Assembly (NCBI GenBank): GCA_023634235.1
Contig: JAMKCF010000019.1
Span: 6,141,947-6,205,946 of the forward strand
Direction of reading: 5' to 3'
Length of the DNA: 64,000 nt
Origin: Pisaster brevispinus
Taxonomy: Eukaryota > Echinodermata > Asteroidea > Forcipulatida > Asteriidae
Within the stretch, counting starts at the first letter, position 1. Each line of letters starts with the position of its first letter. The notes beneath the pieces are model-generated. The model was not told the origin of the DNA. It did no database searches and was given only the letters and a program-made list of their open reading frames with translations. The position numbers and the translations under genes are program-made. This document shows positions 1 through 12,900 of the stretch, one piece after another.

Positions 1-169
1 CAATGACAGATCAAAAAAAAATTACACCAGTCTGATCTAAACCCTCTTCAAACAAATTGTTTCAACAAGATTGTGTGTAGTGAAGTGTTCATTATGCTAA
101 AATGTATTAGTTTGCAAATGTGCTGATGTAATTTTAGTAATAATTAGTTTTTTAGTTTTTGTTCTGGGT

Positions 170-1762
170 TTTTTTCTTCTTCAGAATCTTCTTCTTCTTC
201 CACACAACTCTTCTCTGTCGCTTAACTCAAAATTGAAATTTAATTGAACCTTGAAACTTGGCATACACTTGAACCTCATAATGGAGACGGCACAGTTTTC
301 ATGGCGTCATGATGACGGATGACAAGGTTTTTAAATTTTGAAAAAATGACCATTTGCCATTCGCTGTATCTCATTGAATTTGAAAGCTATGATGTTCATA
401 ATTGGGCATATGATAGATCAAGATTGGGGCAACATTTGAAAAGTTAACGTCCAAATCGTATGGCCTTAACTTCTGGGTCGTTACCCTGGGTCGAAGTTTG
501 CCTTTGTTGATTTTCCTTCAAAAAGTCATTTTTCGGGCTTATCTACAGCATAACTCAAGATTGAAATTGAATCGAACATTGAAATTCATCATATGAACCT
601 CAATATCAAGGCGACACAAACTTGATGATGTCACGATGACGTCATCAGGTTTTGAATTACATTAAATCAAAGTTTAATATTTGTAAAAAATCATAACTCA
701 AGAACCACATGTTGGATTTTTACAATCTACACATCATCGGATAGGTCGTTAGAAGGTCAACAAACGCTACACACAACATGACCCCATTTGACCTTGACTT
801 CCGGTTCAAATGGAAAGTTGAAAATTTGAAAAATTCATATTATATAAACTACGTATTATTTTAACATAAATTTTGCTTCAGGTTACAGATGAGTTATTCT
901 GCCGAAACTTTTGCACACAAATAATAGCATTTCAATCTTTGCATCTGGTCCAAACTGGGCGTCAAAGTGCACGTGTCTGTTGACTTACATTGTATGTTAA
1001 CGCACGATAGTATAGGCCAACACAAACATACGCCGACACTGTACACAGCCATGCACATGTACAAAGCTCGTGTAGTTTTAGTTGACATGTACATGTACTA
1101 CATGTACGAGTACATGCAGCGTCGCTCGCTATTTCATTGTACATGTACATCACACACCTAATTAATGATATTCCGTGTAATATTTGAAAAATTCATAACT
1201 CCTTAACCGCACGTTGGATTTTCACAATCCATTTGTCGTCTGAACGGTCTTGATAAATTAAACACGCACTACACAAAATGTGGCCCGTTTGACCTAACAT
1301 CCGGTTCAAACCGGAAGTTGAAATTTCATGTTTAAAAAAATCATAACTTCTAAAGCACACTTTGTTTTTTTTACAATCTTTACACCATTGACAAAGCATT
1401 TATCAACTTAAGAATTGACACACAGAATGCGACCCAATTTGACCATGACTTCCGGTTCAAACCGGATGATCAAATTAAATACTTGAAATGATCATAACCC
1501 CTGAACCACACATTGGATTTGTATTAACTACACGGCATTATAAAGGGCTCCTAGGACTTACCTAGCACTACACAGTATGACCTCATTTGACCTAAGTTTT
1601 GGTTCAAACCGGAAGTTGAAGATTTATATTGGAACAAAATCTTACTCCCGAACCATAAATCGGGTTGATAAAATGAAATATTGTTCAATCATAATTTGAT
1701 GACATCGATCACGAACACCTCGTTTTTGTAGTAAACAAAAACTGAATTTCTAGTTATTTAAT
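170..1762 (+). repeat. Dispersed TGACGTCA-bearing repeat, single copy
   Basis: Belongs to the same family as the tandem pair at 9807-13675. It opens with a TTC-rich tract (about 178-205), carries the palindromic GATGACGTCATC motif near 635, and then has four or so degenerate modules of about 150-190 bp (roughly 640-830, 1160-1330, 1330-1470, 1470-1650). Each module runs through a 'catcataactcc', 'gacttccggttcaaaccgg' type order. It ends with a CGAACACCTCGTTTTTG tail near 1713, like the other copies. No coding capacity was seen, and the transposon class could not be assigned. Confidence 0.6.
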
Positions 1763-1996
1763 TCTTGTCATTAAAATTGTACATAAGGCAAACAGAAATA
1801 TTGTAATAATTCTCCTGATCTTATCCAAGGCAGAAACATACCTTAATATATTTATTTAATCTTTTACGCTCTCTCAAAAGATGGTTTTAGTCTTTGGTCT
1901 ACATTTTGGGTATGTTTGATCAGAATACAACGTGGTATTGAGAAACATACTATGTTCAGTTTAATAAGTATTATTTTCTATTTCAATCCCATGCAG

Positions 1997-2196
1997 CATT
2001 TCTTTGATCACCTCTATGCCCGGATCAACCAGTTAAATGAAGATGCAGATCAGCTCACTCAGTTGGAAAAAAGCACATTGAATGAAGCACTTATCCTTCT
2101 CAGCAATGAGTTTAAACACCTTGATAAGCAGAGTGCCCTCATACAAGAAATCATGCAACCATTTACAGTTATGTGGAAAGCAGATACACTTAAAAA
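1997..2196 (+). CDS. XPO5: XPO5 exon a (first in window)
   Basis: 200 bp, starting after a CAG acceptor in phase 0 with HFFDHLYARINQL and ending in phase 2 before GTAAAT. It encodes two helices of a HEAT-type repeat (LEKSTLNEALILLSNEF and IQEIMQPFTVMW), which match the region of exportin-5 where vertebrates have the 'EALxxISNQF ... EELMAPV' helices. The upstream reading frame is also open for some distance, but homology stops at the acceptor. Confidence 0.85.
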
Positions 2197-5100
2197 GTAA
2201 ATGTTTGTGTTTGTTTGTTTGTTTTTCATTGTTTTCTTTGTTTGTTATTTTGTTTTTATTCTGGTAAATAAAGTATTACATGCCCTGGGCTCGATTTCAA
2301 AAAGAGCTAAGGTTGATCTTAACTGCGAATCAATTTTAATTTCAAAGTGTGATGTCACAATACAAATCACTTTGGTAATACTGACAACTCATCTTAAGAT
2401 GAATCTTGGTGCTTTGAGAAATCTGCTCTTGGTGTACCATGTGTACCTTCGTGTTTTAACCTCTTACTCCACTCTAATTTTAAAGTTAAGCTTATACTTG
2501 ATACTTAACAAAGTATTTACTTGTAAAAGTAGCTTAATGATTAATCCGTAAAAATACATGATGCTCCTAAAGTGTCAGAGCCAACATTTCAGGAACGATA
2601 TATTTTTGTCAAAATTTATTGATGATGATTTGTGTACTGATATGATTATCATTTCAGTACAGTAGCGCTTGAAGACTAACTAATTACATAGAAAACTGCA
2701 TGAGCTGTCTCAGCAACAACCACTTCATCAGGTGCAATGATGGGGACATGCTATATTATACAAGAAAGTTACAGGGGAATGAATAAAATAATAAAGGGTG
2801 GATTAGGTGACTAAATCATCTATTCCTGGAAGTGGGACAGGAAACCACTGTCCCTATTAAGTCCTTGATTAATACAGTTCAGGTTCTTGATGATCTTTTG
2901 TTCAGCAGCTTCCCTTTCAAATCTGTCTCTGAATGCTCTCTGCTGAACAATGGCCACCTTGAGGTGATGCAGGGAATGGTCAGGCAAATTGAAGTGCTCA
3001 TCTACTGGTTTCTGTATGTTATTGTTTCTGGTGTCATGCTTGTGGTTCATCCATTATCATAGCAACTGTCCAGTTTATATGTACACTGCTAAAGAACAAC
3101 CCTAATGGGAGATGGCATATATTACATTGGTAGAGTTATAATCTAATTAGCCTTTGATGGCAAGCAATGACTTTTTCAGTCCAAAATCTGAGCGCTGGGG
3201 TTTATGTGGATGCAAATCTGACATCTAAGGCTGATATGCAACATGACATGCAACAAGTTTATTTTCAGCACACTTTCAAGAGGCAGAGCTCAGAGGATCC
3301 AGGGAGGGCCTTGGGCAAGTACCAGGTATAAGTTGGGTTTGGTTTGGACAGTGAGAGCCCCGGACAAGTGCCAAGTATCATTAGGGTTCGAACAGGAAGG
3401 GCCCAAGTCAAAGTACCAAGTATCATTAGGGTTCGAACAGGGAGGGCTCCAGGCAAGTACCAAGTATCATTAGGGTTCGAACAGGGAGGGCTCCAGGCAA
3501 GTACCAAGTATCAGTAGGGTGTGGACAGGGAGGGCTCCAGGCAAGTACCAAGTATCAGTAGGGTGTGGACAGGGAGGGCTCCAGGCAAGTACCAAGTATC
3601 ATTAGGGTGTGGACAGGGAGGGCTCCAGGCAAGTACCAAGTATCATTAGGGTTCGAACAGGGAGGGCTCCAGGCAAGTACCAAGTATCATTAGGGTTCGA
3701 ACAGGGAGGGCTCCAGGCAAGTACCAAGTATCAGTAGGGTGTGGACAGGGAGGGCTCCAGGCAAGTACCAAGTATCAGTAGGGTGTGGACAGGGAGGGCT
3801 CCAGGCAAGTACCAAGTATCAGTAGGGTGTGGACAGGGAGGGCTCCAGGCAAGTACCAAGTAAAGGTTGAACCCTTACAAACAAATAAAGAAACCTTTAC
3901 CATCCTGCATGTCATGGTATGCGCAAGAAACTCTGCCTTTAGCCTGTGAAAGCACATTAGAATGTAACAATCATGAATACATGTGCTTTCACTTCTCATT
4001 TCTCCATTCCACAATCTACCTATTTTTCCTGTGTTGTTCACCTTCATCATCATCCTGCACAGTGGTAGCATTGGTTCTGCTACTTCTCAGCACTCTTCTG
4101 CTCAAGTTATGGTATTTGATGACTTCAATGTTCACCACAAGTAGTGGCTTACTCATTCTCAAAATAAGTATTGACATTCCTTGTTATACACCACATAATG
4201 TTGTATTGTATTTTGTATATCTCTTAAGATGTTATTCAGATAATTTGTACTCACATTCTGAATCATGCCTTTGATGTGGACACCAGTGTACCTTTTGTTT
4301 TTTTCTAACCAAATCGACTGTGTTATGAAGTTCATGCCTTCAATTGGTAACTCGAATCACTGTTTCAGTTTCCAGTGCATATTCTCTTCTTCAAATACAT
4401 TCCAGCTTGTTCACTGTAGTGTTTTTCAGTATGACTGGGATGGCTTCCAATTATTTCTTGCTGATGTGCCTTGGTCATTGGTCCTGAATTGGCAGTGGTG
4501 GAGTTTTTCAATAGATACCTACGAGACCTAGGCACATTCTTAGCCTTTGTACACCCCAGCTTTTGTTGCAGCAATTACTCAAAATCTTTTTTCAAAGAAT
4601 AATCATATTTTATGTACTTTGGATAATAAGCGTCTTTTCCATAAAGTTTGTATTCCATGGTGACTCAGCAGCTTGTTTCTACAACTTTCTGGTTTATTGC
4701 TAGCAGTACTTAACTGCAACAAGTCCTCCTTCCCTTCTCTTTTTCATGGACCCAACATTCTTACCTCACCTTTGGAGAAGGCAAAACTTTTTGTTGCCCA
4801 TTTTATTTCTAACTCTTTACTTAACCACTCCCCGGCGGTATTCAAACAATTTTTCCGTGCCTCTAAGACAGTCTTATTGTGTTCCGAATTTGTTTTACTA
4901 CAAAAATTGTGTATATGTTTTTTATTTGCCTTTTTTTGAGAGAATACAATGAAACCCAGACTAAACAAAGTGAAGACAACAAACATTCTTTACAAAAAAA
5001 TGCACTGGGGTTTCTTGACTCTTTAAATATGGAATGTCTTCATCTTGAATAGGCCAAACCTTTGCTGTAAGCCATGGTAGGCTGGAATCTCGGACTAGCC

Positions 5101-5372
5101 ACCCATTTGCTGAATACAATGACAACCAATGGTGACAGTCTATTGATCTCTCATTATCCTTGTTTGTACCACGAAAGGTCTGAATTGGGATGTACACAAT
5201 AACCCTCAGAAAAAGCATGACTTCCAGTAGGAGAATGTTTTGGAGAAATGAAGTGTAGCACGTTGAGTGCATGCCTGTGCACACAACATAATGAGATATC
5301 CGGGCATAAAATGACACGTCAACCAACATGACCAAGCCAACCAAAAGAGGACAGTCTAAAATGTATACAAAC

Positions 5373-5449
<77 letters not shown>

Positions 5450-8400
5450 ACAGTATTTATATAGCGCCAAAATCCATGAAAAAACAAGCTCTAAGGCGCT
5501 TTACACAAACAAAATTAAAAAGTACAATTAAAACCACTATAGGAACAATTTAAAATACAGACAGGAAAATTATGTGATAAAAATCACGTAAATTGTATTA
5601 AAAATGCCAATAATAACAAGCTATCAATAAAAATGTTTAATTCCCAGAAAACCTACATTTTATAAACATATACTCAGAATGAAACAAAAGAAAGTAATCA
5701 GTGAACAATAAACAATGTAACCCCACTGCCCAATCCCACAGGAGAGAGAAACAAAATGTTGAACCCTCCTTAATAATATTTGGCTTTAAATAAGTAGGTC
5801 TTCAGAGATCTTTGGAATTTATCAAGTGTATTAACTCCCCTGAGTTTTAAAGGGAGGGAATTCCACAATGTGGCAGCAGATTATCTGAAATGTTTATCAC
5901 CTTAACCAACAGTTTTGGTACGCGGTACCACAAGGGTTATACTATTGCTGGAACGTAGTGATCTCTTTGGATTGTATACATCAACCATATCCTGGAGGTA
6001 ACATGGTGCAAAACCATAAAAGGCCTTGAAGGTGTTCAACAAGACATTATACTCAAGACGGCGTCTGACTAGTAACCAATGGAGTTACATTAGGACAGGA
6101 GTTATGTGATCACGGCGATTTGTTATGGTTATTATCCTAGCTGCTCTGTTATGTACCCGCTGAAGCTTATTAAGTAATGATGAGGGCATTCCAGCGGAAA
6201 ACAAGTGACTTATTGATAACAGATGTGACAACGGGAAGCAGCTCATCCAGACACTCCTTAAAAAGCTTCGTAGGAATAGGGTCCAGCTCGCAAGACTTAC
6301 TCTGAGATTCCTTGATTGTTTTGAGGATTTCCTCTTGCGATGTCGGCCTCAAGTCTCTTAATTCTGTACCAACACCAAAATCAGGAGGGATACTTATCGA
6401 TGTTGTTGCACTGCTGGACATTTTATCCCTTATAGTTATTATTTTTTTTGTAAAGAAGTTGCTAATGTTTTCAGCCAGTTTATCCTTCAATACAAGTTGA
6501 GGACAAATGGTAATTTTAGTGCTTCCACTTCCGCTGCCTCGTCTAGGAACTGATTTGATGGCATAGTTATTTGGGACCAATTCACTGAGACAAGCAGTGT
6601 TGGCAGGTTGTTGAGCCAAGTCTCTGTCAGATCGATGATGTCAAAATCATTTGATGTAATGTAATCAGTAATCAGAGAGAGCAAGTGATTTATTAAATTT
6701 GCATGTGGATAAAGAGTATTATTTGTGTGTCAAAACTGCCTCCAGCTTACCTGGCAAACTTGGTGGTCAAGTAGTAAAACATCTGTTCTAGAATGACAAA
6801 GGTTGTGGGTTCGAATCCCAGGATTCGAAGAAAGCACCGAGTATACCATGCTTAACACACATCTGTGTATCGGTTTAAAAACACAAACAACATTCTTTAT
6901 CCCACCCAGATGCAAATTTAATATGTTATAGTTATTAAGTACTAATATTTGATTTTAATATAAGGCTTTCCTTATTATTTTCTTCTATAGAGTTTTGAGC
7001 AATGAAATGCTGTTTCTTGAGTACATTGGCCTAGCCAAGATAGCAATGTCACATGTTCAAGAGGACCAGGAAGGAGCAAATAGAGCAACAATATTGACAT
7101 GTTTAGCAACAATGATGGCTGTTATGAAAAGGAGTAAATGGCCAGAGGACCCTCAGGTATGTTAATATCTACTCTACTAAAAGTAACACTGTACTCAACT
7201 CACCAATGGCATATTTTCTCATAACAGTGTCTGTCTCAATTGTTCCTGCAATGTTAGCATTTTGTATTTATTTCTTTTTGTTACCTTCAGAAAAATATAT
7301 GATAAGAGTGAGCTGTGTAAAAAAAAGTCATTTCTGTCTTGTTTTTATCCTGCTCATCGGCCTGATTATGAATTATACTTCATAGTCCATGACATCAGTC
7401 CTATGCCTACTTTACATCCCATGGCCCAGGCTAGAATCAGCTGAGGCACTTGAGTAGGTTTGGCATTATGTATTAAATCCGAATAGTTTTTAGTAATTTT
7501 CACAAATGACCAAAAACCTTCACACCTATAAAAAACAGAACATTTTATCACCAATGTTTTGATTTGGTGTTTTGAAACTAATGTTTTGAATCAAACTAGT
7601 TTGTGCCATTAATGGGACACTTGCTTATATGAAGAGGATCCATGCATGCATAGACATTTCCCAATTTGTGTTTAAGTTGCTTGTAGGTTTAACTCCTACG
7701 TAAAACTTCCTATCACTAAAATAAAATCTCTTAAAATCAATTTTTCTAAGTGTGTCACTGATGTTGAAATTTAAAGATCTTGTTAAAAATGAATTTCCAA
7801 TAACTAATGTTGATCTTCTCATACATGTATATTACAATGAAACATATTTCAGATTAAGTCCAATGCCTCGAAGAGAAACAGATTTCAGGGTCTTATTTAA
7901 TGCCCGGAAAAGCTGTTACAAAAACATTTATGGTGTCATCTCGACATTATTGATCTATAATGCTTTTATACCCCTTGGCCCAGTAGGCTGAAGGGGTAAT
8001 GTCATTGTCTTTTGCGTCTGTCCATCTGTCCAGCTTGGCACTTTTGTTTCTAGACCATAACTTGAGTTAGAAGTGACATTTGGGCTTGTAACTTGGGTGG
8101 TGGGTTGTTCTTGAGGAAAGGAAAGTTGGAATTGTTTTGGGGTGAAAATGTTGAAGGTCAAGGTCACAGTGGTGAGTTAAAGGTTTGTCTCCAGACTGTA
8201 ACTCCAGTTAGAAGTGCCATTTGAACTTCTTAATTGGGTGGGGTTTCCATTGGTGAATAAAAAGTTGGGCTTATTTTGGGTGTGAAAAGGTCAAAGGCCT
8301 AGGTCACAGTAGTGAGTTAAAGTCAACAGATCAAATATCAAGGTCACAGTGCTCGGGTACGTTAGGAAAATGGTTAGCTAGAATGTTTAGAAGGGCTGAA

Positions 8401-9870
8401 AGGTTTCAACATAATTGCTCTTTTTGTGTGTGTTAATGACCTGGCTTTTGAGCGAGTAGAGTCAAGTGCGCATTACCACAGTGCAGCATGTCGCACACCC
8501 GTCTCATTCGACTTTGATATCAACGATCACTTTGTCAATTCAACCTGTTTGCATTGCTAAGTGCAGTTCTCAAAAGTCGAACCAATACGCCAAAGCATCA
8601 GAAAATAATAGTTGTGTTAGTTCGAAGATCTCGGTGTAAATGAGGACTTCATGTGAAGATGATTCTTCTGACACAAGCTCAAAATATGACGACAAAGTCA
8701 AGAGTATCAATGTACTTCATGTGCATATTGCAGATGTCTTCAACGGCATAACTGAGTTCCACCGCTTTCATTTATCATGAGCAAAATTCAACTCACACAA
8801 ATGCAGATGAGGTATACAAAAGTTTCTAATCTCCCCAGTTAGATTAGCAAGATTAAATGTCAATGCTGGGTATTGCTTCCTTCTTAAAGAAAAAGTTTTG
8901 GCTTATTTCAAATATTAATTGAAGTTTGTACGAACTGTAGTGTCAAACAACACTCACACCCTACAAACTTTACCATTTTGTGGGAATTTGAGGAAACTTC
9001 CTTCTTGATTTTCAGCCAATGTTCTTGTGCACCTGCCAGTCGCACAATTTTGGGTCTTGGAAAGTAATGACTCCCTAGAATGAGCTTTGACTTTCTGGAT
9101 CATAATCATTAGAACAGATTTGTCAGAGTCTGAGGGCCTACATGTAGGCTATGCTGGTAAAAGAGCTTGGAGTGGAGGTATTGATGTTTATCTGTGGATT
9201 TAACAAAGATACCTGTAAATTAGCCAACAACTTTGTTATCCAGATCGAAAAGTGGGTATCATTGGGGTTAGCTTTCAGTCATAAGTTTGGTGGTCCAGAT
9301 GAAAAAAGATAACATCGTTATAGCCCCATCGGGGTGTCATGTGGCCGAGTGGTTTAGAGCATCGAATTCAAGTTTCGATGGTTAAGTCATCAAGGTGTGG
9401 GTTCGAATCCCAGTCAAGACACTTGTGTCCTTGAGCAAGATACTTTACTATAATTGCTTCTCTTCACCCAGGGGTATAAATGGGTACCTGCGAGGGTAGA
9501 GGTTGATATTGTGTTTGAAAAAGCCTTCAGAGCGCCACGGCAGCTCGGGCTGTATACTCCCCAGGGAGCTGAGAAAGATTACAGGAATGTTATTGGCCCA
9601 GGGCACTAATGTAAAGCGCATTGAGACGTTATTGTGAAATGCGCTATATAAGAACTAGTTATTAGGTGTTCGGACATTCCGCCCGGAACACCTCTTGTTT
9701 TTGTTCGTTTTTTTATTCTTATTAGGTGTTCGGATAAAAGTCCGAAGACCTCTTCTTTTTGTTCGGTTTTTGTTTTGTTTTGGGGGTGGTTTTTGGGTTT
9801 TTTTTAGGTGTTCGGGCATTCAGCCCGGAACACCTCTTATTATTGTTGTTGTTTTTTTTTTTTTTCTTAA

Positions 9871-9901
<31 letters not shown>

Positions 9902-12900
9902 CAGCGTCCCTTGTCCGCTAACAAAAGCACCCTTTCCAAGCTCATATGAACTTGAAACTTCATATTTAGTTAGATATTTATTAGGAGATGAAACCGCTTC
10001 AGTTACGTCATGATGACGTCATCAGGTGTCGAGTTACGTTAAATCAAAGTTTAATATTTGAAAAAATCATAACTCCAAAACTACACAATGGATTTTCACA
10101 ATCTATACATCATCGGATAGGCCTGGTATGACTCTAAAAACGCTACACTGAACGCGACCTCATTTGACCTTGACTTCCGGTTCAAACCGGAAGTTGAATA
10201 TTTAAAAAATTCATATCTCAAAAACTACTGATCGTTTCGTCACAATTTTTACATCCGATTGTAGATCTATGATCCTTCCGAAACTTTTGCACAGAAATGA
10301 TGCCAATATGACCTTAACTTCTGGTCCTAAATGGGTGTTACAGCCAAAATTAGTATTAACCGCAGTTTATGTGTGTATGGAGAAAAGCGCTGTAACTGAC
10401 TGTCCGCTCCATTATTCATAAGGTTCAAAGTCCACGAAGCCTGTGCATATAGTCCCACACAACGGAAATGTATCATTGCGTTGCTTATTCTTGTACGTTG
10501 TAACAACACGTGTCCCGCACATAAAAAACTCAAACTCATTCAAAGTTCAGTGTGAATTTAGTTCAGCTGTGCTCGTCTGATGGCTTAATGGAAAACAAGG
10601 AATAAAAGAGGAGGTTTTACTGAGATGTCCACCTGCTTTAGGGATTTGTATGACTTTGACTAAATGACAAAAACTTCAACTGAAAAAGAACGACATTGGT
10701 TTGTTTCTCATCAAACACCGAGACCCACGTCACGTTGATCGACGTGACCATGCCTGCCAAAGGCGCTCTAGGCCCTCTGAGTATGCCCTTCAGACACGGT
10801 GATTAAAATGGTAAGCTTTATTTCAAAATCACCGTTAAAAAGAGGGGGCATTCCTTTTTTGTCTACAATAATGTTGATATCCATGAACTTGCCTAGTGTT
10901 TTTTATTTTGTTTTTTTACTTTCAAAAAACATTATTTTTGTCATGGTTTAATTTTCAACTATCGGATTGAATTGATGCTTATCCCCGCTCAGGTATATTA
11001 TGTTTATGTACTGTGTATGGAAAAAAACATAACTCTTGAACCAAAAAGGGTTTGACTTTATGCTAACCATGTACTTAGACCTTAGTGTGTCAATGAAACC
11101 ACATTTTTACAAAAAAACATATCTGGAAAACTATAACTGCTACATACCAGATCTTTGGTCCATGTGAAAGACCATGGAGTGTATTTTTTTTATTTACACA
11201 AAGTGCGACCCTATGCAGCTCTGTGACCTTTACTTCTGGTCGAAACTGAAAGATGCTTATTCCATACTTGAAAACTTCATATCCCATTAACCAAAAAAGG
11301 GTTGAGACCTAAAACTTTACATACTTAGACCCGAGTGTGTAGATGAAACCGCAGTTATTTTCGGGATGATGACGAATCGATGGCGTCCTTACATTAAATT
11401 AACCTTTATCCGGAGAACCAAATTTGTATATACATAACTTGCACCATCCCCAATGATTACACAAACTGTGTCTCCCTGTGAGCTTCAATTCTGGTCAAAA
11501 CTGAGAGCTTAAGTGAAAATAATCACTCCCGGTCTTCGTTTTGAGGCCTGCAAACAATATGATCTTGAAATCAGATGGTCCCTCTATATCGAATACAGTT
11601 TTACCCATAGGACTGTCAATTCCAGCAAAACAATAACTATGAATCTCAATGTTTTGATAATAAAATGAGCTATGAAAACGGAATGATTTAATCAGTTTTT
11701 TAATTTATCAAAGTTTTTTATTTCAAATACGAAATCTTCTACCATTCACTTTACGTATCAATTTGTCGTACTAAGTTTTTTCGGTTTTTGCTTTGAAAAC
11801 ACTACCTCTGCTAACTCGAAAATGTCTATACCGAACACCTTGTTTCTGTTATGGAACAAAAAATTGTGTCTAGTTTTACTTCGTCTTCGTCTTCTTCTTC
11901 TCGCCGTCGATTGTCCGCTAACAAAGACACACTTCCTAGCCTCACATAAACTTGAAACTTTACACATAGTTAGATATGTATTAGTAGATGAAACCGTTTT
12001 TAATTTCGTCATGATGACGTCATCAGGTGTCGAGTTACATTAATTCAAAGGTTAATATTTGAAAAAATCATAACTCTAAAACTACACAATGGATTTTCAC
12101 AATCTGTGCATCATCAGATAGGCCTGTCATGACTCTAAAAACGCTCCACACAATGTGACCTCATTTTACCCTGATTTCCAGTTCAAACCAGAAGTTAAAA
12201 ATTTCAAAAATTTATATCTCAAGAACTTCTTATTATATCATCACAATTTTATATCAGATTGTAGGTTTGTTAACCTGCTCAAACTTTTGCACACAAATAT
12301 CACCAATATCATCTTAACTTCTGGTCCTAAATGGGCGTTACAGCCAACGCTAGTATAAACCGCATTTAATTTGTGTATAGAGAAAAGCACTGTCGCCGAC
12401 TGTTCTGCTCCATTATTCATAAGGTTCAAAGTCCACGAAGCCTGTGCGTATAGTCCCACACAACGGAAATGTACATCATTGCGTTGCTTATTCTTGTACG
12501 TTGCAACAACACGTTGTCCCGCATATAAAAAACTCAAACTCATTCAAAGTTCAGTGTGAATTTTCTTCCGTTTTGCCCGTCTGATGGCTTAATGGAAAAC
12601 AAGGAATAGAAGTGGAGGTTTCACTGAGATGTCCACCTGCTTTAGTGATTTGTATGACTTTTACTAAGTGACAAAAACTTCAACTGAAAAAGAACGACAT
12701 TGGTTCGCTTCTCGTCAAACACTGAGACCCACGTCACGTTGAGCGATGTGACCATGCCTGCCAAAGGCGCTCTAGGCCTGACTGAGTATGCCCTTCAGAC
12801 ACGGTGATTAAAATGGTCAGCTTTATTTCAAAATCACCGTTAACAAGAGGGGGGCATTCCTTTTTCGTCTACAATCATGTTGATATGTTTCATCTGTGAA

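Noticed and set aside
1085..1150. Cluster of ACATGTAC palindromes
   Set aside because: Such motifs are scattered at many places in the window and look like a genome-wide composition habit. No structure was found.
3292..3865. CRISPR-like or coding tandem repeat
   Set aside because: Plain 44-bp tandem repeat without spacers. The frames across it have no similarity and break at variant units.
4961..5531. Open frames on both strands with long poly-Ile
   Set aside because: They are the translation of the (AAT)n tail of the LINE at 5373-5449.
10327..12543. Two similar minus-strand frames (10327-10539, 12241-12543) as a small gene pair
   Set aside because: They are the same segment of the two tandem TGACGTCA repeats. 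Differences include indels that disregard frame.
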